Source: Symmachiella macrocystis (lineage in GTDB: Bacteria > Planctomycetota > Planctomycetia > Planctomycetales > Planctomycetaceae). From it: DNA of 64,000 bases. The notes beneath the pieces are model-generated. The model had not been told where the DNA came from, made no database searches, and saw nothing but the letters and a program-made list of their open reading frames with translations. Location of the stretch: positions 682,001 through 746,000 of the forward strand of contig NZ_SJPP01000002.1 in NCBI RefSeq assembly GCF_007860075.1, read 5' to 3'. The position numbers and the translations under genes are program-made. Below are positions 56,482 through 64,000 of the stretch, one piece after another (position 1 is the stretch's first letter; every line of letters starts with the position of its first letter).

Positions 56482-56940
56482 GTGGCAACATTGTTTCCAT
56501 GCATAAAGCGTTCCGCACAGATGTTATTGGTCTTTATCACCGTGACCGCAATCTGTGGCTGCGAGTCGTTTGATACCACTCCGATCAAACAGATGTTTGC
56601 AACAACACCTGAGATCACGCATGAACAAGAAACCGCACACCGCGAACGTTATCAGCATTCCCGTGATCCGGAAGCGCTGCAGTGGCTGCTAGCCAATTGT
56701 ATCGATAACGGTATGACGCGTGCCGAAGTCGATGGAGCGATTGGGCAGCCGGGTCGCTTTGAACCGAGTGACCGTTTGCTCAAGACCAACAACAACGCCT
56801 ACCATGCTAGCGACAAAATGTACGCGTATGGGCCGGACAGCAAGAGCCAAACATACTACTTAGTGTTTCGCGAGAATCGGTTAGTCGGATTCGAAGCCAA
56901 AGAGTTTGAGCTAGACGAGTTTGCGAGCACAACCTTGTAA
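56482..56940 (+). CDS. small lipoprotein, SmpA/BamE-like in outline
   Basis: The start GTG at 56482 has GGAGG 10 bp upstream. A lipoprotein signal ends in ITVTAICGCES. The mature 125 residues include DNGMTRAEVDGAIGQPGRFE and YAYGPDSKSQTYYLVFREN, an outline reminiscent of the helix-then-strand BamE/SmpA fold (M-T-xx-E-V-xx-x-L-G-x-P). That link is weak. Probably an envelope protein of unknown role. Its stop lies 20 bp from the convergent rlmN stop. Confidence 0.7.
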   Translation: MATLFPCIKRSAQMLLVFITVTAICGCESFDTTPIKQMFATTPEITHEQETAHRERYQHSRDPEALQWLLANCIDNGMTRAEVDGAIGQPGRFEPSDRLLKTNNNAYHASDKMYAYGPDSKSQTYYLVFRENRLVGFEAKEFELDEFASTTL

Positions 56941-56963
56941 GCCGTCCGCCGGAGTCACGGCTT
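56939..56963. terminator. weak hairpin between convergent genes
   Basis: A 7-bp stem (AAGCCGT / ACGGCTT) with an 11-base loop spans the space between the lipoprotein and rlmN stops. No U-run follows, so termination is uncertain. Confidence 0.35.
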
Positions 56964-58024
56964 TAGGACTTCAGGTCGACCAGTGCGTTGTCGTTATGCT
57001 TGCGGAGTCGTAGTTGTCCGCAAGCGGCATCAATGTCGGCCCCTTTGCGTTTGCGAACGGTGACCGGTACGCCGGCTTCTTGCAGGATTTCCAGAAAACG
57101 CTGAATGCGGCGTTCGCTGGGCCTGCGAAAGGAAGACTCAGCGACCGGATTCATGGGAATCAAGTTGACGTGCGCGAATCGCGATTTTAAGAGATTCGCC
57201 AACTGCTGCGCGTGCTCCGGCGCATCATTCAGTTTTCCGAGCAAGATGTATTCATACGAGACGCGGCGGCCGACTTTTTCGAAATAGTCATCGGCGGCCC
57301 GCAAGACCGCTGCTAATCCGATCCCCTCGTTGACGGGTATGATCTGGCTGCGAAGTTCCTCGTTCGGGGCATGCAACGAGACCGCGAGATTGTAGGCTTT
57401 GCCGCACTCGGCGAGACGGCGGATTTTCTCGGGCAGCCCGACTGTTGAAATTGTGATCCGCCGGGCACCGATGCCCATGCCGCCATCGGCCGTGACGTGA
57501 TCGAGCGCTTGGAGCAGGTTGTCAAGATTGGCAAGCGGCTCGCCAATGCCCATTACCACAATATTGGTGATGCGTTCTTCAGCCGGCAAGAGCTGATCCA
57601 AACGGACGATTTGCTCCGTGATTTCTCCGGCGGAGAGATTGCGTGTGAGCCCTAGCATGCCGCTGGCACAAAACACGCAGCCCATCGCGCAGCCAACTTG
57701 CGTACTGATACAAATGGTGCGTCGTTTGCCTTCGCGCATCAACACACACTCGACCGTACTGCCATCTTGCATCGCGAGCAGTAGTTTTTCAGTCCCGTCA
57801 CTGGCGACGTTGTGTGCAGTTATTGTGGAGGAGAAAAACTGAAAACTGTCGGCCAATTGCTCGCGTAATTTCGCGGGCAAATCGCTCATATCGGAGAATG
57901 CCATCACCCGCCGCCCAAACGCGCCGTGAAAGATCTGACGGGCACGGTACGGTTTGTGTCCGTGCTCAGTGCACCAATCGGTGAGTTGATCGGGAGTTAA
58001 GTCAAACAGCAGTGCGGCGGACAT
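56963..58024 (-). CDS. rlmN: 23S rRNA (adenine-2503-C2)-methyltransferase RlmN
   Basis: RlmN is a radical-SAM enzyme that methylates A2503 of 23S rRNA and A37 of some tRNAs. The 353 residues carry the cluster motif CAMGCVFCASG (CxxxCxxC), ICISTQVGCAMGC, NIVVMGIGEPLANLDNLLQA, GARRITISTVGL and AGVPVTVRKRKGADIDAACG with the catalytic Cys near the C-terminus. The second methyl-carrier Cys is therefore present. The gene stands alone, convergent with the lipoprotein gene. Confidence 0.96.
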   Translation of the reverse strand: MSAALLFDLTPDQLTDWCTEHGHKPYRARQIFHGAFGRRVMAFSDMSDLPAKLREQLADSFQFFSSTITAHNVASDGTEKLLLAMQDGSTVECVLMREGKRRTICISTQVGCAMGCVFCASGMLGLTRNLSAGEITEQIVRLDQLLPAEERITNIVVMGIGEPLANLDNLLQALDHVTADGGMGIGARRITISTVGLPEKIRRLAECGKAYNLAVSLHAPNEELRSQIIPVNEGIGLAAVLRAADDYFEKVGRRVSYEYILLGKLNDAPEHAQQLANLLKSRFAHVNLIPMNPVAESSFRRPSERRIQRFLEILQEAGVPVTVRKRKGADIDAACGQLRLRKHNDNALVDLKS

Positions 58025-58237
58025 AGCGACGGGGCGCCAATCAGGAAACAGGGCAGGGGATGAATAGGTGACATTGACGATATTAACGTTTTGTGCCCTT
58101 GATCACCAGCAATCGTGAAAACAGCGGCGATGATTCGCGTTGAACTTGTGTAGGGGGTTGCTTAAGATCGGATGCACGAGCGTTGATATGATTACGGTCG
58201 TGGAAATGACTAGGGTGGCTTCCTCAGAGGAGTATCT

Positions 58238-61213
58238 ATGCGACTATTCGCGCACGTCACTTGCTTGATGATGTCTCTGGTTGCCGGGGGAGGCTGGATC
58301 GCGTTGTCGTACGCCGACGATGCCGCGGAAAAGACCCCACCTGCAGAATCGAAACCCTCTGAGCCGGAAAAGCCATTTGGTCTAACAAAGCGGGTGCCCT
58401 GGACGACGTCACGCGTTAAAGGTTCGCCCGAGCCTCCACCGCCATACAAGCTGCAGCGCGAGTATCCGCACCTCAAATTCGACCAACCGATCGCGATGGT
58501 ACCTGAGCCGGACAGCAATCGGATTTTCATTTTCGAGGTTGGCGGGAAATTGCTGACCTTTGAGGATGACCCGGATGTCTCGGATAGCGTTGCGATCTTC
58601 GACATGAAGTGGATCGACAAATCGATCGGTGGCAGTGGGTGGGGGCTGACACTGCACCCCAACTATGCGGAGAACGGCTACGCCTATATTTTCTTGAACG
58701 TCACCAAGCGGGACGGTCAGGAGTCAGAACACAATTACATCTACCGGATTCAACTAACGAAAACCAACCCGCCACAATTTGTCCGCGGGTCGGAGACGTT
58801 GATCGTGAAATGGGCGACGGCCGGCCATGGCGGGGGCGACTTGGCGTTCGGTCCCGACGGCTACTTGTACATCGGTTCGGGGGATGGAACGAGCGGATCC
58901 GACGTCGACAATACGGGGCAAGACCTGAGCGATTTTACGGGAAGCATCTTGCGGATCGACGTCGATCATCCGTCTGAGGGAAAAGAATACAGCATCCCGC
59001 CGGACAATCCGTTTCTGGATGTCGAAGGGGCAATTCCCGAGGCGTGGACCAACGGGCACCGTCAGGTGTGGCGGATGAGTTTTGATCGCGAGACGGGCAA
59101 CTTGTGGGTCGGAGAAGTCGGCCAGGATCTGTGGGAAATGATTCACCTGATTCGTCGCGGCGGGAATTATGGCTGGAGCATCTACGAAGGTTCGCACCCG
59201 TTCATGTTGGAACGCGAAATGGGGCCGGGCAAATTGTACAAGCCGATCGTCGAGCATCCGCACTCGGAAAGCCGTTCGATCACCGGCGGGTACGTTTATC
59301 GCGCGAAGAAACGGCCGGAATTTTACGGTATGTATATTTATTGCGATTACGAAACGGGCATCGTCTGGGGATTTCGTTATGAGGACGAACAGGTCAAAGA
59401 CCACCAGCGGCTGTCCGACTCGACGTATAAAGTCGCGACGTTTGGCCATGATCATGATCGCGAAATGTACTTGGTTGCATTGAGCGGTGAAATCTTTTCC
59501 TTGGTGCCGAGCGGCGCGCCGGCGCATGCTGCGGAGAAGTTTCCACGAAAACTAAGTGAGACCGGTCTGTTTAAATCAGTCTCCGAGCAGATTCCGGCGG
59601 CTGGAGTGTTGCCTTATTCGGTCAATGCACCGGCATGGGTTGATGGGGCGCACGTCCAGCGATTTGTAGGAGTCCCGGGGGAGGAACAGATTACGTACGG
59701 AGGGCAACGCGGTTGGGAATTTCCCGACCACACCGTGGCGGCGCAGACGTTGTCACTGGAGATGGAAGCGGGGAATCCAGCGAGCCGGCGTCCGATCGAA
59801 ACGCGGTTGCTGACGCGGCAAGAGGGGGAATGGATGGCGTATACCTATATGTGGAACGATGCCGGGGACGACGCCGATTTGGTTGGTCGCGACGGCATGG
59901 ATCGCAAATTCCAAATTCGTGACGCGGCGGAACCGACGGGAGTGCGACAGCAGACGTGGCGGTACGCGGCCCGCACGGAGTGTATGGGTTGCCATTCCCG
60001 CGCCGCCAAGTGGGTCCTGGGGCTGAACACGTTACAAATGAATCGGGACTACGACTTTGGCGGAGTCACCGATAATCAAATCCGCGCGTGGGACCATATC
60101 GGCATGTTTAAGGAATCGCCGAAAAAGTCGATTGGGGAGTTGCCCAAGCTTTCAAATCCATATGACGAATCAGCCGAGTTGAACGCCCGTGCGCGATCTT
60201 ATTTGCACGCCAACTGTTCGCACTGTCATGTTTCGGACGGCGGTGGCAATGCGAAGATGGAATTGGAGTTCACCAGCGATGAAAAAAAGACGAACATTTT
60301 TAACATCCCGCCGAACCATGGAAACTTCAGCATCAATAAGGGCCTGTTGATTGCCAAAGGGGCTCCTGAGCGGTCGGTGATTTTGTATCGCTTGTCGAAA
60401 CTGGGGCAGGGGCGGATGCCGGTTTTGGGGTCGGCGGTCGTGGATGAAGACGCACTGAAGTTGTTTCGGGAATGGGTGGCCAAATTGCCTGCTGAAGGAG
60501 ATACAACGACCGCTGCCGAGGTCGCCCAGCCTGAAGATTTGAACAGCGATGTAGCCGCTAAACGGACCGCGGCAATCAAAAAGCTACTCGATAACGTCAG
60601 TGGGGCAATGGTGGCGGTGAGCCTGGTCGATCAGGAGCCACCCGCTTCGCCGCTACGCGGGGAGATCATCGCCGCCGGTTCCGCTCACACGAATCCGCTG
60701 GTGCGGGATTTGTTCGAACGGTTTGTCCCGGAGGAACAGCGGGTGCGTCGTCTGGGGCCGTTGGTTCGTCCGGAGCAAATCCTGGCCCTGACAGGCGATG
60801 CCGCACGGGGGCGGGAGTTGTTTTTCAAAGCGGCCGGTGTGCAGTGTCGCGACTGTCACAAAATCGGTGACAAAGGCCGCGAATTGGGGCCGGAGTTGAC
60901 GCATGTGGCGAAGGACAAAGACAAGATGAAAATCTTGGATACGATTCTCAATCCGTCGAAGGAGATCCACAAGGATTACGTGAGCTATATCGTCGAAACC
61001 AAACGGGGGCAGGTGCATGCCGGATTGTTGGTGGAAAAAACCGAGGACGAAGTGGTGCTCAAGGACAATCAACACGAGTTGATTCGCATTGCCCGCGCGG
61101 ACATCGAGATTCTGCAGCCGCAAGATAAGTCGCTCATGCCCGAGATGCTGCTGCGAGAGATGACGGCCGAACAGGCGGCGGACCTGTTACAGTTTCTGGT
61201 CGAGTTGAAATGA
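58238..61213 (+). CDS. secreted sugar dehydrogenase-like/multi-heme cytochrome fusion
   Basis: The signal peptide is MRLFAHVTCLMMSLVAGGGW and GAGGAG precedes ATG 58238. Module 1 (about 60-430) is a glucose/sorbosone dehydrogenase-like beta-propeller (TAGHGGGDLAFGPDGYLYIG, VGQDLWEMIHLIRRGGNYGW). Module 2 (about 440-760) is like the TIGR03806/HNE_0200 diheme family and holds CMGCH (Cys582) and CSHCH (Cys660). Module 3 (about 840-991) is the Planctomycetes-type heme domain (TIGR02603-like) with CRDCH (Cys870). So three heme sites are predicted. It likely oxidises a substrate and passes electrons to periplasmic cytochromes. The 3' end overlaps the next gene by 27 bp. Confidence 0.92.
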   Translation: MRLFAHVTCLMMSLVAGGGWIALSYADDAAEKTPPAESKPSEPEKPFGLTKRVPWTTSRVKGSPEPPPPYKLQREYPHLKFDQPIAMVPEPDSNRIFIFEVGGKLLTFEDDPDVSDSVAIFDMKWIDKSIGGSGWGLTLHPNYAENGYAYIFLNVTKRDGQESEHNYIYRIQLTKTNPPQFVRGSETLIVKWATAGHGGGDLAFGPDGYLYIGSGDGTSGSDVDNTGQDLSDFTGSILRIDVDHPSEGKEYSIPPDNPFLDVEGAIPEAWTNGHRQVWRMSFDRETGNLWVGEVGQDLWEMIHLIRRGGNYGWSIYEGSHPFMLEREMGPGKLYKPIVEHPHSESRSITGGYVYRAKKRPEFYGMYIYCDYETGIVWGFRYEDEQVKDHQRLSDSTYKVATFGHDHDREMYLVALSGEIFSLVPSGAPAHAAEKFPRKLSETGLFKSVSEQIPAAGVLPYSVNAPAWVDGAHVQRFVGVPGEEQITYGGQRGWEFPDHTVAAQTLSLEMEAGNPASRRPIETRLLTRQEGEWMAYTYMWNDAGDDADLVGRDGMDRKFQIRDAAEPTGVRQQTWRYAARTECMGCHSRAAKWVLGLNTLQMNRDYDFGGVTDNQIRAWDHIGMFKESPKKSIGELPKLSNPYDESAELNARARSYLHANCSHCHVSDGGGNAKMELEFTSDEKKTNIFNIPPNHGNFSINKGLLIAKGAPERSVILYRLSKLGQGRMPVLGSAVVDEDALKLFREWVAKLPAEGDTTTAAEVAQPEDLNSDVAAKRTAAIKKLLDNVSGAMVAVSLVDQEPPASPLRGEIIAAGSAHTNPLVRDLFERFVPEEQRVRRLGPLVRPEQILALTGDAARGRELFFKAAGVQCRDCHKIGDKGRELGPELTHVAKDKDKMKILDTILNPSKEIHKDYVSYIVETKRGQVHAGLLVEKTEDEVVLKDNQHELIRIARADIEILQPQDKSLMPEMLLREMTAEQAADLLQFLVELK

Positions 61214-61894
61214 CGTTTGCGTCAGCGACGGAAAACGCGGCGTGGCCTGTGGGGAGGATTGTTGCGCCTGTTGGCAGGGAATAAATCCTCGCAGGCGGCC
61301 CTGCTGATAGACCCGTTTCACAAATTCGTCCAACTGCGGTTCGCGACTCGACGTGTTGGCGGTGGCCTGTTGGTTGACCATCACGTTCAGGTGTGCATCG
61401 GCGGCGGGGAGTTGACCGGCTGCGGTTTCGCCCCGGTTGGAGAGTTGGATCAACAATTGGTCCAATTCGACCTTGGGAATGTCCATCACCCACAGTTCGT
61501 CGTTACAAATCCCACCGGCGAGCGGACTGGCCCCTGACACGTGGGGCATTTCATCATCCGGGGCGAGGCTCGACAGCCGCAATTTGACCTGGGCCATCTC
61601 CGGCACTTCGTCGGGGTGTGGGTATTGAATCGAGAGTTGCGCCGATTTCCAGACCGAGTCTTCCACATCCGTTGATTGGTCGGTGCTGTACGCCACGGGG
61701 GTGATTTCGCTTTCCCCCGTAAGCAAATTGCGGCAGCAGCCAGCGACATCATAGGAGATGGTGGCGTGCTCGTAGGAGGTCATGCTGTTGTCGACGTTGC
61801 GTCCCGTCAAGCGGCAACCGCACACGAAGAGACAGACCATCAGACAGAGGGTGCTGCGCAGAACAGGTTGGATTGCAGTCCGTTGCAATTTCAT
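61187..61894 (-). CDS. hypothetical lipoprotein
   Basis: This 235-residue protein has a lipoprotein signal (RSTLCLMVCLFVCGCRLTG). The mature part has AQVKLRLSSLAPDDEMPHVS, GICNDELWVMDIPKVELDQL and NVMVNQQATANTSSREPQLD, and no family is recognised. The C-terminal 60 residues are Gln/Ser/Pro-rich. It is convergent with the cytochrome fusion and their ends overlap by 27 bp. Likely an outer-membrane-associated protein of unknown function. Confidence 0.75.
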   Translation of the reverse strand: MKLQRTAIQPVLRSTLCLMVCLFVCGCRLTGRNVDNSMTSYEHATISYDVAGCCRNLLTGESEITPVAYSTDQSTDVEDSVWKSAQLSIQYPHPDEVPEMAQVKLRLSSLAPDDEMPHVSGASPLAGGICNDELWVMDIPKVELDQLLIQLSNRGETAAGQLPAADAHLNVMVNQQATANTSSREPQLDEFVKRVYQQGRLRGFIPCQQAQQSSPQATPRFPSLTQTSFQLDQKL

Positions 61895-62151
61895 AAGTTA
61901 CTTATGCGACGAGCGAAACACCGTCGCCGCATCTTGTTTAGAAAGGAAGACTGTTCATCAAGGTTTAGGCAAACCGCGTTACTACATATCGATCCATCGT
62001 AAAACCCGCCGAAGCGGTCGGTTTGCTACTAGTAAATTTATCGACAAAACTGTTCAATGCATCCATTTAAGACGCATGTCGCGGCGGGAAAATTTCATTT
62101 CAAACGCCTGTTGGGCACGATTATATGGCGAGTTCCATCTTGATTCGTGTT

Positions 62152-63498
62152 TTATGATTTCAGCGCCAAGAAAATCCGGCCTCCCTGGTAAGCATCGGAC
62201 CCGACTTGCTCTTCTAGCCGCAAGAGTTGGTTGTATTTCACCAGCCGTTCGCTGCGGGCGATGGAACCTATCTTAATTTGCCCCGCAGCGGTTGCGACGG
62301 CCAGGTCGGCGATGGTGTGGTCTTCGGTTTCGCCGCTGCGAGCGGAGACGACCGGCCAGAAGCCGTTTTGCAGCGCGAGTCGGAGCGTCTCAAAAGTCTC
62401 CCACACAGTGCCGATTTGATTGACCTTAATCAGCACGCTGTTTCCGGCGGAGAGTTCTAGCCCTTTTTCTAATCGCCGGCGGTTGGTGACAAACAAGTCG
62501 TCGCCAATCAGTTGCGCACGATCTCCCAGTCGCCGCGTCAATTCCTGCCAGCCCTCCCAGTCATCTTCTGCTAAACCATCTTCGATACTGACAATCGGAT
62601 AGGCACTGACCCATTTTTCTAACAAGTCGATCACGTCCCCGGAGTTGAGACGTTCATCGCCGGTTGCAGCGAGACGATAGTGCGTGCCATCAAAAAAGTG
62701 CGAGGAGGCAACGTCGAGTCCGATGGCGACATCAGTGCCCGGTTTCCGTCCACAGGCTTCGATCGCTTCGATCACGAGTTCGACCGCTTGGACGTTGGAT
62801 GTCAACTTGGGACCGTATCCCCCTTCGTCACCAACCAGGACGCCTTCGTATCCCTTTTCGGTGAGCAGTCGCCCTAGCCGGTGGTAGATGGTGATGATCC
62901 ATTCCAATGCTTCACGGTAAGACGTGGCGCCGACGGGGAGGATCAAGTAGTCCTGGAAATCCAAATTGCGTCCCGCGTGGAGCCCGCCGGAGATCATGTT
63001 CACCATCGGCAGCGGCATCAATGGTTGCTGTCCTAGAGCAGCTGTCGGTGACGGCAACTGACCGAGATCGGCGGCGGCTGTCTGCCACAGTTGGGCGAAA
63101 TGTTTCCAGAGAGGAAGTTGCTGAGCCTCGGCAGCGGCATGGGCGGCGGCGAGGGAGACGCCCAAGATGGCGTTAGCGCCAAGTCGCGATTTGTTTTCGG
63201 TCCCGTCCAGGTCGCACAGAGCGCGATCGATCGATTGTTGATCAGCGGCATCCATGCCGGTTAAGGCAGCGGCGATATCGTGATTCACATGGCCGACCGC
63301 TTGCAACACGCCGTTGCCACCGAAACGATTCGGGTCGCCATCGCGCAGTTCACAAGCTTCGAAGCGGCCCGTACTAGCGCCACTGGGAACAATCGCCCGC
63401 CCCGCACGACTGCCGGCACAACGGATTTCAACTTCGACGGTCGGTTTCCCGCGACTGTCGAAGACTTCGCGGGCGTGGATCTGTTCGATTTTAGACAT
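62152..63498 (-). CDS. eno: enolase (variant active site)
   Basis: Enolase interconverts 2-phosphoglycerate and phosphoenolpyruvate. The 448 residues have VPSGASTGRFEACELRDGD, GLHAGRNLDFQDYLILPVG, VGDEGGYGPKL, VSIEDGLAEDDW, QLIGDDLFVTN, SVLIKVNQIGT with the base Lys, and RLVKYNQLLRLEEQ. Two usual catalytic positions differ: the QEF/Y motif Glu is Asp183, and the His of SHRSGET is Ala386 (VSARSGETED). Both metal Asp/Glu ligands and the two Lys remain. It may be a distinct enolase subgroup or a paralogue. It is transcribed alone from the minus strand. Confidence 0.9.
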   Translation of the reverse strand: MSKIEQIHAREVFDSRGKPTVEVEIRCAGSRAGRAIVPSGASTGRFEACELRDGDPNRFGGNGVLQAVGHVNHDIAAALTGMDAADQQSIDRALCDLDGTENKSRLGANAILGVSLAAAHAAAEAQQLPLWKHFAQLWQTAAADLGQLPSPTAALGQQPLMPLPMVNMISGGLHAGRNLDFQDYLILPVGATSYREALEWIITIYHRLGRLLTEKGYEGVLVGDEGGYGPKLTSNVQAVELVIEAIEACGRKPGTDVAIGLDVASSHFFDGTHYRLAATGDERLNSGDVIDLLEKWVSAYPIVSIEDGLAEDDWEGWQELTRRLGDRAQLIGDDLFVTNRRRLEKGLELSAGNSVLIKVNQIGTVWETFETLRLALQNGFWPVVSARSGETEDHTIADLAVATAAGQIKIGSIARSERLVKYNQLLRLEEQVGSDAYQGGRIFLALKS

Positions 63499-63564
63499 GG
63501 GCGGGGGGCTTGAGGCTTGAGGGGACAGGCTTGAGGTTGATATGTATTCTGGCGGGACGTGTGT

Positions 63565-64000
63565 TTAAATTGGCGGTGGTTGCATTGTTCGCGGCTTCCC
63601 GTACATCTCTGCCGCCACCTCGCGTTGCCACACATAAAAATTGTGTCGATCGAATCCGTTGCGCTCCTGAAACGAAATCGTCTCATTTGTCATGAGATCG
63701 CCGTAAGTTTGCATTAAGGTCATTGCGGGGATGAATGCCCTGTTATCGAGATAACAATCAATCGCGTCTCGGAGAACGAGATATTGATCGTTTTCCTTTT
63801 CACCTCCGAATTTAAAAGTCAATTTCGAACGGTTGCCCCAAATTGGGTCGTTCTCCAATTCTTGCGGACACTCCTTTTGCTGTGATAGCCACGCCACCAG
63901 TGGAGCGTGGTGACCACCAAAGCAAACCGTCGAAATAATCGCTTGAACTGCCGCCTTGATCGCTAAGTCGATTTGTCCGAGTCGTCGGTATTGTGTGCTC
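63565..64000 (-). CDS. hypothetical protein (5' end outside window)
   Basis: The frame is open through the right edge: reading from 63999 it gives STQYRRLGQIDLAIKAAVQA, then TVCFGGHHAPLVAWLSQQ, and no stop. A GTG at 63897 could serve as an internal start, but the upstream part looks continuous. The visible product ends MTLMQTYGDLMTNETISFQE, then YVWQREVAAEMYGKPRTMQ. No family is recognised. Short helical character suggests a soluble protein. It is upstream of the enolase gene in the same direction, about 65 bp away. Confidence 0.55.
   Translation of the reverse strand, partial: STQYRRLGQIDLAIKAAVQAIISTVCFGGHHAPLVAWLSQQKECPQELENDPIWGNRSKLTFKFGGEKENDQYLVLRDAIDCYLDNRAFIPAMTLMQTYGDLMTNETISFQERNGFDRHNFYVWQREVAAEMYGKPRTMQPPPI

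Overview
The window looks like a chromosomal segment of a planctomycete, probably of the Planctomycetaceae (Gimesia/Symmachiella-like). This is an inference from gene content: a formylglycine sulfatase, a cytochrome fusion ending in the Planctomycetes-type heme-binding domain, a PEP-CTERM protein, an FHA/serine-threonine kinase with a long coiled coil, a MurC/MurB/Ddl peptidoglycan cluster, and many secreted or lipoprotein genes of unknown function. No rRNA, tRNA, CRISPR array, transposase or prophage was seen. GC content is moderately high, so long antisense shadow frames are common.

Layout. 1-5.1 kb: the end of a membrane-anchored PQQ-type beta-propeller gene, then an MlaE/MlaF/MlaD lipid transporter operon and a tiny membrane protein. 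5.4-12.6 kb: a PEGA lipoprotein, a secreted alpha/beta hydrolase, a Tat-exported phosphoesterase, and a DUF4132 giant protein preceded by a small protein with a ubiquitin-like C-terminal half ending in Gly-Gly. 12.7-15.5 kb: a sulfatase and a GAF-SpoIIE phosphatase. 15.8-22.7 kb: murC-murB-ddl followed by an NtrB/NtrC-type two-component pair. 22.7-30.9 kb: LexA, a thioredoxin-fold lipoprotein lacking its cysteines, PP2C, PEP-CTERM and hypotheticals, with a 1 kb gene-poor stretch carrying palindromic repeats. 31.2-33.4 kb: an HtrA-like protease, a STAS protein and a 58-residue CsrA-like protein. 33.7-38.6 kb: the nitrogen-sensing set amt-glnB-glnD on the minus strand. 38.9-47.9 kb: an enolase-superfamily dehydratase, prepilin peptidase, Fur-family regulator, FlgM, FAD oxidoreductase, FHA kinase and ACT protein. 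48.3-53 kb: a TPR lipoprotein, cyclophilin and LptF/G permease. 53.2-64 kb: a redoxin-sialidase fusion, MmgE/PrpD, a lipoprotein, RlmN, a triple-module cytochrome, an enolase variant and a partial gene at the right edge.

Genes that work together: MlaEFD (lipid traffic at the envelope); MurC, MurB and Ddl (peptidoglycan precursors); histidine kinase plus sigma-54 activator (one phosphorelay); Amt, PII and GlnD (ammonium uptake and nitrogen signalling). SpoIIE-type phosphatase, STAS and PP2C proteins occur singly and suggest partner-switching or Ser/Thr phosphorylation networks whose partners lie elsewhere. The strongest candidate for something undescribed is the DUF4132 protein paired with the Gly-Gly-ending beta-grasp-like protein.
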